From positions 1 to 59,689 of the forward strand of contig SULG01000010.1 of the NCBI GenBank assembly GCA_005524015.1: DNA of 59,689 nt, written 5' to 3'. Source of the DNA: Candidatus Jettenia ecosi. Lineage in GTDB: Bacteria; Planctomycetota; Brocadiia; Brocadiales; Brocadiaceae. Shown here piece after piece: positions 47,818 to 57,469 of the stretch (positions within the stretch are counted from its first letter, which is position 1; every line of letters begins with the position of its first letter). The notes beneath the pieces are model-generated. The model was not told the DNA's origin. It worked only from the letters and a program-made list of their open reading frames with translations, and made no database searches. Position numbers and translations under genes: made by a program.

Positions 47818-49701
47818 TCATTTTATATTCAAGTTCTTCGGAGGCAATGCTCCACGGTATTTTTTACCGTCCTGACCAGGCCAGCTAGACGGTAACGGTA
47901 TAGCGCCATGTGCCGCAGGACTGTCAGGGGCAGGGTAGTAATCTTTATCTAACTGAGGGTTAGCTTCAGTCCCATTCTCCTCCCAGCCCGGTGCATAATA
48001 TTTCCTGGAAGCATCAAAGAGTTTTGATGATTTAAACGCGGAAAGGCTTTTGAAATCTTTTGAGCTGCCACCCAATCTCTCCGCCCATGATCTAAAAAAG
48101 TAGTTCTTAGAATTCGATACTGGGCGATAGTAGATATTCCCATCACATATCTGTGAACCATCTGCCACCCTGCAATCTCTCGCCAGCCAATGATCCATCG
48201 TCTGAATGATGATGTTGTTATAGACCTCCTGTGGATACCCGGGATAAAAAGATTCGAGAACATATTCATGTCCTGCGCCCCTATCATTCAATTCCTTCCC
48301 AAATATAATGGTGTTATGGTATATCTTCCATGGATCACCCCCGCCATATCCGCCACTCCTGTGACTACCAAATGGACGCGCCCATACCATCCCATCATCA
48401 TTCGGACCATGATATTTTTGATATTTTTCTAGAAGTAAATTACTTGGATCACGTCTTCCACCGAGCATTGGCTTACTGCAATCAATAATATTATGATGGA
48501 TATACTTTGTCCCTGGTTTAGGAGGAGAACCTGATCCATGCCTGGAAATCCCTTTTGAAACGAGGATCATTTTATTGTGATTGATCTCAACATCAGAGCA
48601 GCCAGACCCTAACTGAACCACATCATCCCGTGTGCCCTTGAATACATTGTCATGGATATGGAGGCCAAATGCTGAGCGAGTAGCATTAATTCCATCCCAG
48701 GTGTTATTAAACACACAATTCTTGATCTCTATATCATGCGCTGAACCTTCTATCGATATTGCAGTCCCTTGAAAACGGTGTGCTGGTTTTTTACCTCTTT
48801 TCACATCCGTCCAGGCAATCCAGGGAGGAACAGAATCTTCAATCTCAATACCATCAAAGACAAGATCGTGGGCATTGTCATTTACATAAATATGAGTCCT
48901 ACCCCCTAACACATTTGAGTTCTTTATAAGAATATTATTTGATCCTGGTTTAAATTCAAAAGCATTGTTTTGGTACCTAAGATTAATACCTTCAATATCG
49001 ATGTAAGAAGATTTCTTACTTAAAATGATTATTTCATGATGAGAAAAAATGGACATCTTTGTGAGGCGTGGATCGTTACTCAATGGAGTGGTATACTCCA
49101 TAGCCATTTGTTGCTTACTGGGCTTCAGCCTGATATATATCTTCTCATTAGAACTATTCCAGAATATACCGGAGCCGAGATAAACATCACCAACAGCAGT
49201 ATAATCTTCATTCTCTGCGCTAAGATCATGATAACTTTCATAAGAGATAAGGCGGCAATTATTATCAGACCCGAAATATCCATAGACATAGTCTGCTGAA
49301 GAATAAGTTTTTACCGACCTATATATATTTTTCTTAGCATCGTGAATCTCCCAATCAGAATTAGGAACTACTCTAAACTCTGCATAACCTCCATCAATAA
49401 TTGGCAATTCATCAGGATAATTTTTTATGATAATTTTTTTCGATTTAGCCCCTTGATTACTAATTTTAATTTGGCTCTCATAGTAAGTTCCACCCCTGAG
49501 ATAGAGGGTATCGCCCGGTTGTAATCTCGAAACACTATTTTTTATCGTTCTCCAGGGAGCAGATAAGTCTCCTATCTTTCCATCATCACCCTTATTTGGA
49601 TCAACATAATAGGAATTCCCATAGGCAAAATCTTGCTTACATAAAGAATAATTACACCATAAACTTGCAATAGCTATAAATAAAATGAAGAAAATACTCA
49701 A
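47818..49701 (-). CDS. secreted right-handed parallel beta-helix protein without riboswitch (paralogue 3)
   Basis: The 627-residue protein shares the full layout of those at 37896 and 42863: signal peptide (about 1-26), YYVDPNKGDDGKIGDLSAPW, RLQPGDTLYLRGGTYYES, SVPPWIAWTDVKRGKK, KYIHHNIIDCSKPMLGGRRD and a C-terminal GAIPLPSSWPGQDG. The 68-base upstream gap before the ligase-like gene holds no GEMM element, so it is probably expressed with the polysaccharide synthesis operon rather than by c-di-GMP through RNA. Probable glycan-processing or glycan-binding protein acting on the product of this locus. Confidence 0.82.
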   Translation of the reverse strand: MSIFFILFIAIASLWCNYSLCKQDFAYGNSYYVDPNKGDDGKIGDLSAPWRTIKNSVSRLQPGDTLYLRGGTYYESQIKISNQGAKSKKIIIKNYPDELPIIDGGYAEFRVVPNSDWEIHDAKKNIYRSVKTYSSADYVYGYFGSDNNCRLISYESYHDLSAENEDYTAVGDVYLGSGIFWNSSNEKIYIRLKPSKQQMAMEYTTPLSNDPRLTKMSIFSHHEIIILSKKSSYIDIEGINLRYQNNAFEFKPGSNNILIKNSNVLGGRTHIYVNDNAHDLVFDGIEIEDSVPPWIAWTDVKRGKKPAHRFQGTAISIEGSAHDIEIKNCVFNNTWDGINATRSAFGLHIHDNVFKGTRDDVVQLGSGCSDVEINHNKMILVSKGISRHGSGSPPKPGTKYIHHNIIDCSKPMLGGRRDPSNLLLEKYQKYHGPNDDGMVWARPFGSHRSGGYGGGDPWKIYHNTIIFGKELNDRGAGHEYVLESFYPGYPQEVYNNIIIQTMDHWLARDCRVADGSQICDGNIYYRPVSNSKNYFFRSWAERLGGSSKDFKSLSAFKSSKLFDASRKYYAPGWEENGTEANPQLDKDYYPAPDSPAAHGAIPLPSSWPGQDGKKYRGALPPKNLNIK

Positions 49702-49769
49702 GATCTATTCTTACTACCTATATTCTATGGTAAGAGCTGTTATAGAAATTACTTCCAAATTCAGTTTCG

Positions 49770-51023
49770 TTAGGACCGACAATAACGATTCGCTGCTTGT
49801 AACTCTGATAATTGATAACATTTGCTGCTTTGACGCCTGCGACTGGCAAGGGCAGCAACCGAAATCAATGCAATAGCTACCCACATACATCGAAAACGAA
49901 TACCATTATGAGAGATATTGTATAATAACAAGGTACTAAAGAAAAACCATTTATAGGGAAAACCTCCAAGCCTGGCTACAAAAAACACTGAACCTCCTAA
50001 AAACAATACAACACCTATAATCCCGTAAGAATCAAAGATCTCCATTATCATATTATGTGCTTCTAACATTAACATAGATTCGACCTTTGCCACTCCAAGA
50101 TGACCTTTATTAGCGCCACCACCAAAAATAATACTGAAATCGTTTTTGTCTTCAATATGCCCAAATGCACGCTTACTTAAACTCTCTATTATATCATTTT
50201 TGTTGAATCTCTTATTTATTGTTTGTATATGATTAACTTCTGCCATATCGTTTGAAGGCTTCTTGTTCAAAATAACCTTACTCTGCACGGCAACCATTAA
50301 AAGAGGCACTATCATAAATACTGAGAATAAAAATAATTTTGTATGTTGTCTCAATAGGGTATAAAAGAAATAAATATCCAATAAGATTACAATAACAAAT
50401 CCAGCCCTCGAAGCGGATACAATAACGAAGATATTTGAAAATATTAAAATTGCAAAAGTTAATATCCAGCGCATTTTACCTTTATTTCGTATTTCTGTAT
50501 CGACTGAATTGATCAACAAGAGCATGGAAAGTATTAATATTGAATAATACGCTAATTGATTTGGATTGTTAAATGATAAGGCATTTCTAATTGATCCACG
50601 CTTAGCCTCTAACAACCATGGGGTTATGCATGCAGCTAATAAACTCCAATAGAGATACTTTACACCCCTTGGATCTGATAAAATCCGATTAAATACAATA
50701 GAAAATAAGAATAATATATAAAATCCAAAAATCAGTTGAATTGTACTAAGGAAGTATCCGCCTTCTGAAATGGAGTACATTGAATAGTATGAGTTAATAA
50801 TAATTGACCATGAGATAAAAGGAATAAATGGACTTATTAAATAGCCCCCTACTTGAACCTCATTAGTATTGATCGCCATAAAAATAGCTAATGAGAGTAA
50901 AACAATCATCACATCTACAAGCTGAAACCCACCTGAAGAAAACAAATACAATGGCAACATCGCAAACGAAAGAATCGTTAAGATACCAACAGTCGTATAT
51001 TGTTTTTGACTAAAAACATTCAT
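49770..51023 (-). CDS. O-antigen ligase/polymerase-like membrane protein
   Basis: The 417-residue protein has about eleven membrane helices (for example residues 12-30, 35-50, 60-80, 90-110, 165-185, 195-215 and 215-235). A large periplasmic loop follows about 245-320 (KPSNDMAEVNHIQTINKRF, SIIFGGGANKGHLGVAKVESM, LEAHNMIMEIFDSYG). The loop pattern H-N-x5-D-x-Y-G before helix and the NNPNQLAYY motif near 150 are those of the Wzy/WaaL family. It joins glycan units or transfers them; the locus also has a Wzx flippase. There is no overlap with its neighbours. Confidence 0.8.
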   Translation of the reverse strand: MNVFSQKQYTTVGILTILSFAMLPLYLFSSGGFQLVDVMIVLLSLAIFMAINTNEVQVGGYLISPFIPFISWSIIINSYYSMYSISEGGYFLSTIQLIFGFYILFLFSIVFNRILSDPRGVKYLYWSLLAACITPWLLEAKRGSIRNALSFNNPNQLAYYSILILSMLLLINSVDTEIRNKGKMRWILTFAILIFSNIFVIVSASRAGFVIVILLDIYFFYTLLRQHTKLFLFSVFMIVPLLMVAVQSKVILNKKPSNDMAEVNHIQTINKRFNKNDIIESLSKRAFGHIEDKNDFSIIFGGGANKGHLGVAKVESMLMLEAHNMIMEIFDSYGIIGVVLFLGGSVFFVARLGGFPYKWFFFSTLLLYNISHNGIRFRCMWVAIALISVAALASRRRQSSKCYQLSELQAANRYCRS

Positions 51024-51183
51024 TGGAAAATATACATATATATAAAATTCAGAAGACGAAACTTGCCCTATTTGTAACTACAGCATTAGCATTTATTTAA
51101 CTACGGAAAATTTTAATATTTAATGCAGTCATAAGATTCAGAAAAACTCGATGAACGTCCTCTTTCATAACCAAATAAGTTTA

Positions 51184-52626
51184 CTACAATTTTACCCATA
51201 TTTTTTCTTTTAATTCTTTCATTACAACTTGGAATTCCCGTGATGTATCTATTACTTCAAAACTAAGGGCATTGTAGCAAAGATCAGAATTTTCATCATA
51301 ACGACAACGCAACTGCTCATCTGTTTCCTTATCATCTTTCACTCGTGATTGATTTCGTTTAATAGCAACATCAACCGGTATTTTAAGATTATAAATTGCA
51401 TCAGGAACAGGCATCGTCTTATATAGCTTATCCTCCATTCGTCCCATAAACTTCACAAGAGTATTATTATTTACTTTACCAATTCGAGGGCTATCCATTT
51501 TTCCTAAATTCAGAGATGGATATCGATCGCAGATTACAATATAACCATTAGCCCTTAAGCGATTGGCTATTTTTAAAAGTTGAAACCTCTCATAAGCTAA
51601 AATCAGGTAGCGTATAGCAAAAACAATACCTTGCTTTTTTAGCTCAGTAGTGGAGGATTCTGAATTTACACCCTTTGCCTTTTTTAACCGTAATACAGCT
51701 CTAAATAATAAAGTTTCAAGTCTTGCTTTTGGCCTTCCAACATGGAGAAAACGTGTGTTAAAATGGGCGTTTAACCAGCGTTGCAATTCTGATGTAATGG
51801 TTGATTTACCAGTTGCATCAAGGCCGGTAATAGCAATAATTGAACCACCAGTAACGAGAAATTTCTTTTCTTTAAAGGTCAGTTTATTTATTATTCGATA
51901 CACTATCTGATAGTAACGGGCAACAAATGAACCAACAACACCCAAACGGCACAAGGAAGATAATTTCCACCTCAATTTGAGACCAATAAGTACCCTCTTT
52001 CTGAATGTCCTTTTGCGGACATATCCATCAATCATTTCTGAAAAGAACCTAACTGAAATATATTGAAAATAAGAATTCAAAAGGATATGAGTCTTATTCA
52101 GGTCAACATTACGATAAATAGCGGAAAATTCTTCATGAAAGGCTCGATTTCTTTTCCAAATAAGGATTGCTCCTGGTATACATGAGATTTTTATGTAATA
52201 CCGAAGAACAAAAATAATCAATTCTACCTCAGGTTGAGGAAGCTTACATCCGGAAGGATGGTTGATTGTATTATCAAGAATCATTTTCTCTAATGGTAAA
52301 TGATAATTCTTCGTATGGCTCTCTCCGGTAATGATCTTCAAATGTACGTGCAAGTGAAGGAATTTCCCAGTTTCAACATCCAGTCCATAAAAATGAGAAA
52401 TAAAAGGAAAATAAATCTTTGGGTTATACGCTTCTTTAAAACCCAGGGAATGAATGATTCGCATAAAACTCGAATAGTGATCCTTATTGATAAGTAAATC
52501 CCAATCATCTTCACCGGCTAAGCTTTTCATAAGGTCGTGATTATTCTTCCAATAACAGTAACTGATTGAGTTTGAGTTAAGCGCAGCAATAATGTGCTTT
52601 GAGAGACGAAGAGCAGAGTTATTCAT
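51184..52626 (-). CDS. nucleotidyltransferase-like domain fused to a thymidylate-kinase-like P-loop domain
   Basis: The 480-residue protein has two parts. The N-terminal 250 residues hold a nucleotidyltransferase-like core (YCYWKNNHDLMKSLAGEDDWDLLINKDH). The C-terminal part (about 268-480) is a P-loop kinase of thymidylate-kinase type: Walker A ITGLDATGKSTIT near 270, VICDRYPS (the DRY motif of TMP kinases) and a PDAIYNLKIPVDVAIKRNQSR segment. Such proteins recur in surface-glycan loci and may phosphorylate or activate a glycan component rather than dTMP. Its start overlaps the upstream small kinase as ATGA, so they are coupled. The substrate is unknown. Confidence 0.72.
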   Translation of the reverse strand: MNNSALRLSKHIIAALNSNSISYCYWKNNHDLMKSLAGEDDWDLLINKDHYSSFMRIIHSLGFKEAYNPKIYFPFISHFYGLDVETGKFLHLHVHLKIITGESHTKNYHLPLEKMILDNTINHPSGCKLPQPEVELIIFVLRYYIKISCIPGAILIWKRNRAFHEEFSAIYRNVDLNKTHILLNSYFQYISVRFFSEMIDGYVRKRTFRKRVLIGLKLRWKLSSLCRLGVVGSFVARYYQIVYRIINKLTFKEKKFLVTGGSIIAITGLDATGKSTITSELQRWLNAHFNTRFLHVGRPKARLETLLFRAVLRLKKAKGVNSESSTTELKKQGIVFAIRYLILAYERFQLLKIANRLRANGYIVICDRYPSLNLGKMDSPRIGKVNNNTLVKFMGRMEDKLYKTMPVPDAIYNLKIPVDVAIKRNQSRVKDDKETDEQLRCRYDENSDLCYNALSFEVIDTSREFQVVMKELKEKIWVKL

Positions 52627-53334
52627 TTTTCAATTATTCTCTCAAAAAAAGGAATGATCTCTCTATAATCTCGTTCGGTATCTAATTCCAATACTCTCTT
52701 ATCTAAAAACACACCCTCAGGCATGGATTTATACGCCTCCGTTAATCGATTGTTTAAATGAACAAATTGGTCCACTGAATACCTTGCTTTTTTTTTTAAT
52801 TCTTTGGTGGCCCCGCAGTGTAAGACGAAGTCCGATGTTTATTGATTTATGATACAGTACAACAACTTTTACCTTAGAGACTATAGATTCCAATGATGCA
52901 AATATTGATTCAAGATTAATTTCTCTCTTGCCACCATAATCAATAAGATTAAACGGGATATGAGATATACCTTCATCAACGAGAACTATTTTGTGAGCAA
53001 GATTTTTAGATATAAACTCAAATCTTCCAAGTTTGAGTATAATATTTCTCAGAATATTAATCTTAAACATTTTACTCTCATTAACATCCTTCAGTATATT
53101 TACAGCATGTAGTAAAAAATTCTTATATTTTTTAATATAGGGAAGAAATAGTAAAAATAATAATATATCAGTTGAAATCTTGCGCAAAAATACTGATCTA
53201 ATAAAATCAAATTTAAAGTGCCTTAAAACTAAATTATCTGAGTATAATATAGCTTTACAATCAAGCCGACTGCAAATCTCACGTAATAAAGTAGTCTTCC
53301 CTATACCAGGTTCCCCCGTTACTTCAATAATCAT
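52623..53334 (-). CDS. small P-loop nucleotide/glycan kinase-like protein (frame broken once)
   Basis: A P-loop protein starts at 53334 with MIIEVTGEPGIGKTTLLREI and a KIVLVDEGISHIPF Walker-B-like strand. In the first frame it ends at 52729 with an unnatural tail. An A10 run (T10 on plus, 52788-52797) is one base too long: with nine A the frame continues as KKKARYSVDQFVHLNNRLTE through YKSMPEGVFLDKRVLELDTE and ends at 52623 overlapping the next ATG (ATGA). This gives about 236 residues. The P-loop and length suggest a small dTMP-kinase/AAA-like kinase working with the fusion protein downstream. Homopolymer error or phase variation could break it. Confidence 0.68.
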
Positions 53335-53504
53335 AATAGCAGCTATCTTTCAATATCATTGAATCTTTGTAAACACCATTCAGCTATAGGAGTTAGTTTT
53401 CAGTTAGGAATACAAAGGGAGAATGTAGTTCTCATAAAGTATTCTTGTATATCCTATACCTGTGCACTTATATTCCAATGGTTATTGATAAGTAAACCTC
53501 GACA

Positions 53505-55055
53505 TTAACCATTTACCCTACTCGTAGATGAAGTGCGTCTTTTTTTTATATAACCCAATAATGTCTGAAACATCCATATACCAGCTTCTCCTAAGGCAAT
53601 TTTAGAAGCAAAACGTAACAACAGAGCCATTGTAAGCATAATAACAACAATTGATACAATGAGAATTATTATTGCTGGCATAACAAAATTCCTCAATACC
53701 GTAGTCACAATATAAACTTCTGATAAAACAATCAAGGTCAAGGGTATTGCAGATATATGGGCAATAAAAAAATCCCTCCAGGACACTGATAACTCTACCA
53801 AACTAAGATGGGCCATAAGTATAAAGTTAACCATAATAGCTCCAAAGACTCCGAATGCCACACCGGATATACCCCAAAATTGGCCAATCCATGCTCCTCC
53901 TAAAACTAATGCCGCATAAACACCTTGGCGCCAAGCCCTTTTATAGACTGCCCCCGTAGCTCTCGCAAGAGAATCGCTCATTTTATAGCTCGTGCGAAAC
54001 AACATGGCTATAGCAAAAATTTTAAAAGGCATAACAACTTCAAGCCATTTAGGCCCAAAAACTACGGTAATTAGCTCAGGTGATAAAATATATGCGACTG
54101 CGCTCGATGGCAAAACAACCAACGCAATTAACGCAACACCTCTTCTGTATGCGACCCTTAAGCGCTCTGGCTGTGTTTGAATTTGTGCCATTGCAGGAAA
54201 AAGTACTGTGTCTAAAATTTTTGCGAAAAGCATGGCTGGTATTGTCATTAATTGATAGGCCCGGCTGTAAAGCCCTAAAGCATTTGCACCAAGCCAACGC
54301 CCTACAACCAGATAATCTCCCTGACCTGCAATTGCATTACCGATGCGAGCCAAGGTAAATCCTCCACCAAAGTACATTAACTCAGCAATCGCACGTCGCT
54401 CAAGCGACAGTCGTTTAGGATGTGACTTGATCGTGAGTAAAAAGATGCTTTTAAAAGCCATTTGTGAAAGATATGCACTAACTAAGCTCCATACACCAAA
54501 CCCTAAAAATGCAAGGCTAATTCCAACAATGCCATAACCTACAGCATAAGATAGGGATTGAATTATGGCTAACCACCGGAACTGGAGCTCTCGTTGTAAC
54601 AGGGACTCCGCTACCAAAGATATACCCTGGAACAGGAAAACAAACGATACACCCCGAATAACAGGTATAAGTTCTTCCATGTGAAAAAAAACAGAAATCT
54701 GTGGAGCAAGTAACGAAATGAGACCCGTTAAAGATAAACCCGAAAGGCAGGATATTGTGAAACCGGTACGCAGATGCATTGTTTTAAGATCCTGACGTTG
54801 GACTATTGCTGGGCCAATACCTATTTGAGCAAAGACCTCAGAGAGTCTTACAACAACCATTGCAGCAGAAACAATCCCAAAATCCTTTGGAGTAAGAAGG
54901 CGAGCCAGTATAGCGAGTACCAACATCTCCAGGCCTACTCGTACACCAGTGCCAGAAAATGTCCAAGAAAACCCACTTAAAGCCCGATGAGACATACTTT
55001 TAGTTGTTTGGCTGGGTTTTTCGTTCGACAGAGGAACAATATTCTCTTGATTCAT
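53505..55055 (-). CDS. polysaccharide flippase, Wzx/MOP family
   Basis: This 516-residue protein has about twelve to fourteen membrane helices. The N-terminal RALSGFSWTFSGTGVRVGLE, then ARLLTPKDFGIVSAAMVVVR and GIGPAIVQR, is the classic start of the Polysacc_synt_3/WzxC-like family. It flips lipid-linked glycan repeat units across the inner membrane. The start at 55055 fits the signal-less family N-terminus. It sits between the kinase gene and the NTP_transf_5 gene. Confidence 0.9.
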   Translation of the reverse strand: MNQENIVPLSNEKPSQTTKSMSHRALSGFSWTFSGTGVRVGLEMLVLAILARLLTPKDFGIVSAAMVVVRLSEVFAQIGIGPAIVQRQDLKTMHLRTGFTISCLSGLSLTGLISLLAPQISVFFHMEELIPVIRGVSFVFLFQGISLVAESLLQRELQFRWLAIIQSLSYAVGYGIVGISLAFLGFGVWSLVSAYLSQMAFKSIFLLTIKSHPKRLSLERRAIAELMYFGGGFTLARIGNAIAGQGDYLVVGRWLGANALGLYSRAYQLMTIPAMLFAKILDTVLFPAMAQIQTQPERLRVAYRRGVALIALVVLPSSAVAYILSPELITVVFGPKWLEVVMPFKIFAIAMLFRTSYKMSDSLARATGAVYKRAWRQGVYAALVLGGAWIGQFWGISGVAFGVFGAIMVNFILMAHLSLVELSVSWRDFFIAHISAIPLTLIVLSEVYIVTTVLRNFVMPAIIILIVSIVVIMLTMALLLRFASKIALGEAGIWMFQTLLGYIKKRRTSSTSRVNG

Positions 55056-55124
55056 TATATATTTATTAACACTACGAAAAGTATAAAATATATCACATTT
55101 TATACGTAGTTTACAAATAATTCT

Positions 55125-56189
55125 TTACATCTTTCTGTACTGGATGTATCTTTGAAAAAAAGCTTTTAGATCACTTATTTTCATCATGCATATACTTAAT
55201 AAATGTCTCAATCTTTTTTCATCAGCACGATTTCGTATTTTTTTTTGTATTTTTATAAATAATAATTCAGAAATATACGGTAAAAAACAATTATATGAAA
55301 AGTTGCTCATCCCTGAAAATGTTGGCAAGAGGAGGATAGTAGTTAAGTGCATAGTAAATAGAAACTGTTTTTGAATATTATAATCTATGCTTTTTTTGTA
55401 GGCTTTATCCCAATTTATCAATTCCTTATTATTCTTAATAATTTCTGCAAGATCACAAAGCCACAAAAACCTATAAAGACCGTGCCTTATTCCATGGCAG
55501 GAAAGATAAATCAAATTATATTCAAGAGGAATATTTTTATCAAAAAAAACATTTTCAACGTTGAACTTTGGAATAAATACCTCTTTAACGAGATAGTGAT
55601 GTATTTCAATGTTTACTGGCATCATTCTAACTTTCTTGCAAAAGCTTCTGTGTAACATCTGTATTTGAGCGCTTTCCACTACATTCTCGTAACCCATATT
55701 TAAAAGTATCTTATAGCATTTCTCTTTGTCTTTTTCTTTAATTAAAATATCCAAATCTCCCATAGGCCGGCAGGCAATATCTTTATACACATTCTCAGCC
55801 AAAAAACCCCCTTTTAGGGTAGCCACTTCGATGTTATTCTCTTTTAATTCCAGAATTATTCGTTTTAATTCTTCCACCAAAATCATATTTCTTATAAGAC
55901 TGCGTTGGTAATACTCCTGAAGTTTAGATGAAATAGATTTAGGACATGTTTTTCCCTGATCCTGCGGGAGAATTGAGTTATTTATTTTAGGTAAAGCCTT
56001 TGAGATGATAAAGAACAACAGAGGGCACAAATCCCATTGGTAACCATGATTTAAAAGATTATCCCACGAAAGAAGAGAATTCATTTTTTGCCATAGTTTG
56101 TTTCTCCTATTCTCTCCACACTGGCCATTTGAATAGTATAAGTTAAGTAATTCAAGCGGTGTATAGAAATCCTTTATTCCCTGTATCAT
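55125..56189 (-). CDS. nucleotidyltransferase family protein (NTP_transf_5 type)
   Basis: This 354-residue protein has the family motif EVATLKGGFLAENVYKD followed by RPMGDLDILIKEKDKEKC near 125-155, where GD-D-D are the predicted metal-binding residues. The rest is helical. Such proteins occur in capsule and exopolysaccharide loci and near peptide-modification loci; their nucleotidyl or phosphoryl substrate is unknown. Together with the N-terminal domain of the fusion protein at 51184 it suggests a nucleotidylation step in this glycan pathway. This is an inference from neighbours only. Confidence 0.72.
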   Translation of the reverse strand: MIQGIKDFYTPLELLNLYYSNGQCGENRRNKLWQKMNSLLSWDNLLNHGYQWDLCPLLFFIISKALPKINNSILPQDQGKTCPKSISSKLQEYYQRSLIRNMILVEELKRIILELKENNIEVATLKGGFLAENVYKDIACRPMGDLDILIKEKDKEKCYKILLNMGYENVVESAQIQMLHRSFCKKVRMMPVNIEIHHYLVKEVFIPKFNVENVFFDKNIPLEYNLIYLSCHGIRHGLYRFLWLCDLAEIIKNNKELINWDKAYKKSIDYNIQKQFLFTMHLTTILLLPTFSGMSNFSYNCFLPYISELLFIKIQKKIRNRADEKRLRHLLSICMMKISDLKAFFQRYIQYRKM

Positions 56190-56320
56190 GTATAGTGTTT
56201 TTCTTAGTTGATAATAGAGTAAAAACTTAAAAACAACCCTCCTGATAGCTTCTGTTGTCCTCTCTCAGGGCGCCCGTAGATATCATCCCACATTACTACC
56301 CTTTTTTCTCAACCTTTTAT

Positions 56321-57469
56321 TTACTTCCATTTTATGCCTCTAAAAATTGCTTCTCTATTTATTCGACCCTTATATCGCTCAACTACCCTGAATATCCCTG
56401 CAAGTACCTCATCGGTCAGATAATTAGGTTTCAATCCAAGTTCTAATAATCCAGTGTATTTCGGATTATAATAATGCTCCTCTTTTTCCTTTCTTGGATT
56501 TTCTATATGATCAACCTTAATATTGTAGCCAAGTTCTTTTCCAACTGTGTAAACTTTATCAGCTAATTCATTAACGCTGAAGGTCTCTGTTACCTGATTG
56601 AAAATCCTTAATTCTCCATTTTTAGCTGGTTGTGTTGCGGAAAGATAAACACACTGCATAGTATCCTTCAGATTTAAATATCCCCTTATCTGTCCTCCTT
56701 TACCATAAACTGTGAGGGGATAATTGGCTATGGCTTGAATAATAAAACGATTCAGAACTGTCCCAAATATCTCATCATAATTAAAATTGGGCACCAGCCG
56801 AGAGTCGATGTCTGCCTCATCAGTAGAAATACCATAAACAGGCCCCTGCATAAGATCGGTCACTCTAATACCCCATGTCCTTACATAAAACCAAAGCAGA
56901 TCCGTATCTTGTACCTTTGTTGTATGATAAAGGGAACTTGCTTGTCTTGGAAAAAGGAATTTGTCTTTTCTCTCTTTATGTTCTATTTCCAGCCAACCCT
57001 CTTCGATATCGATATTAGGAGTGCCATATTCTCCCATAGTGCCAAGTTTTATTATATGGCAGTCTGGATTGGTTTCTTTCACTGCATATACAATATTCAA
57101 AGTACTCACAAGATTATTTTGAAGGGTAAAAGCTGCCTTATCTCGGTTTATCATCGAGTAAGGAGCAGACGGCTGTTCCGCATAATGGATAACAGCCTCG
57201 GGCTTATATTCTTTAAATATTTGGAGAAGAAAGGTATAATTGGTTGCATCTCCAATATGGACATTGATCTTTTTACCGGTAAGTTCCTCCCAAACCCTTG
57301 CCCTTTGAATCAAATTTGGTGTTGGTAGTAATGGCTCACAATCAAGCTCTACTGCGGCATTACGTCTGAAGTAATTATCTACCCCTACAACCTCATGCCC
57401 GCGTTGAGAAAAGTGCATACAAGTAGGCCAGCCAAGATATCCATCAGCGCCTAATATTAAAACTCTCAT
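56321..57469 (-). CDS. UDP-sulfoquinovose synthase-like NAD-dependent epimerase (SQD1/Agl3 family)
   Basis: SQD1 makes UDP-sulfoquinovose from UDP-glucose and sulfite. This 382-residue protein has the matching landmarks: RVLILGADGYLGWPTCMHFS (NAD-binding), VDNYFRRNAA, HYAEQPSAPYSMINR, HIIKLGTMGEYGTPNIDIEE with the catalytic Thr, and SSLYHTTKVQDTD with Tyr and Lys. Then come YGKGGQIRGYLNLKDTMQC and a C-terminal YNPKYTGLLELGLKPNYL. These are closer to SQD1/Agl3 than to common epimerases. It ends at the start of the CapD-like gene, overlapping by four bases. A different UDP-sugar product cannot be excluded. Confidence 0.8.
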   Translation of the reverse strand: MRVLILGADGYLGWPTCMHFSQRGHEVVGVDNYFRRNAAVELDCEPLLPTPNLIQRARVWEELTGKKINVHIGDATNYTFLLQIFKEYKPEAVIHYAEQPSAPYSMINRDKAAFTLQNNLVSTLNIVYAVKETNPDCHIIKLGTMGEYGTPNIDIEEGWLEIEHKERKDKFLFPRQASSLYHTTKVQDTDLLWFYVRTWGIRVTDLMQGPVYGISTDEADIDSRLVPNFNYDEIFGTVLNRFIIQAIANYPLTVYGKGGQIRGYLNLKDTMQCVYLSATQPAKNGELRIFNQVTETFSVNELADKVYTVGKELGYNIKVDHIENPRKEKEEHYYNPKYTGLLELGLKPNYLTDEVLAGIFRVVERYKGRINREAIFRGIKWK

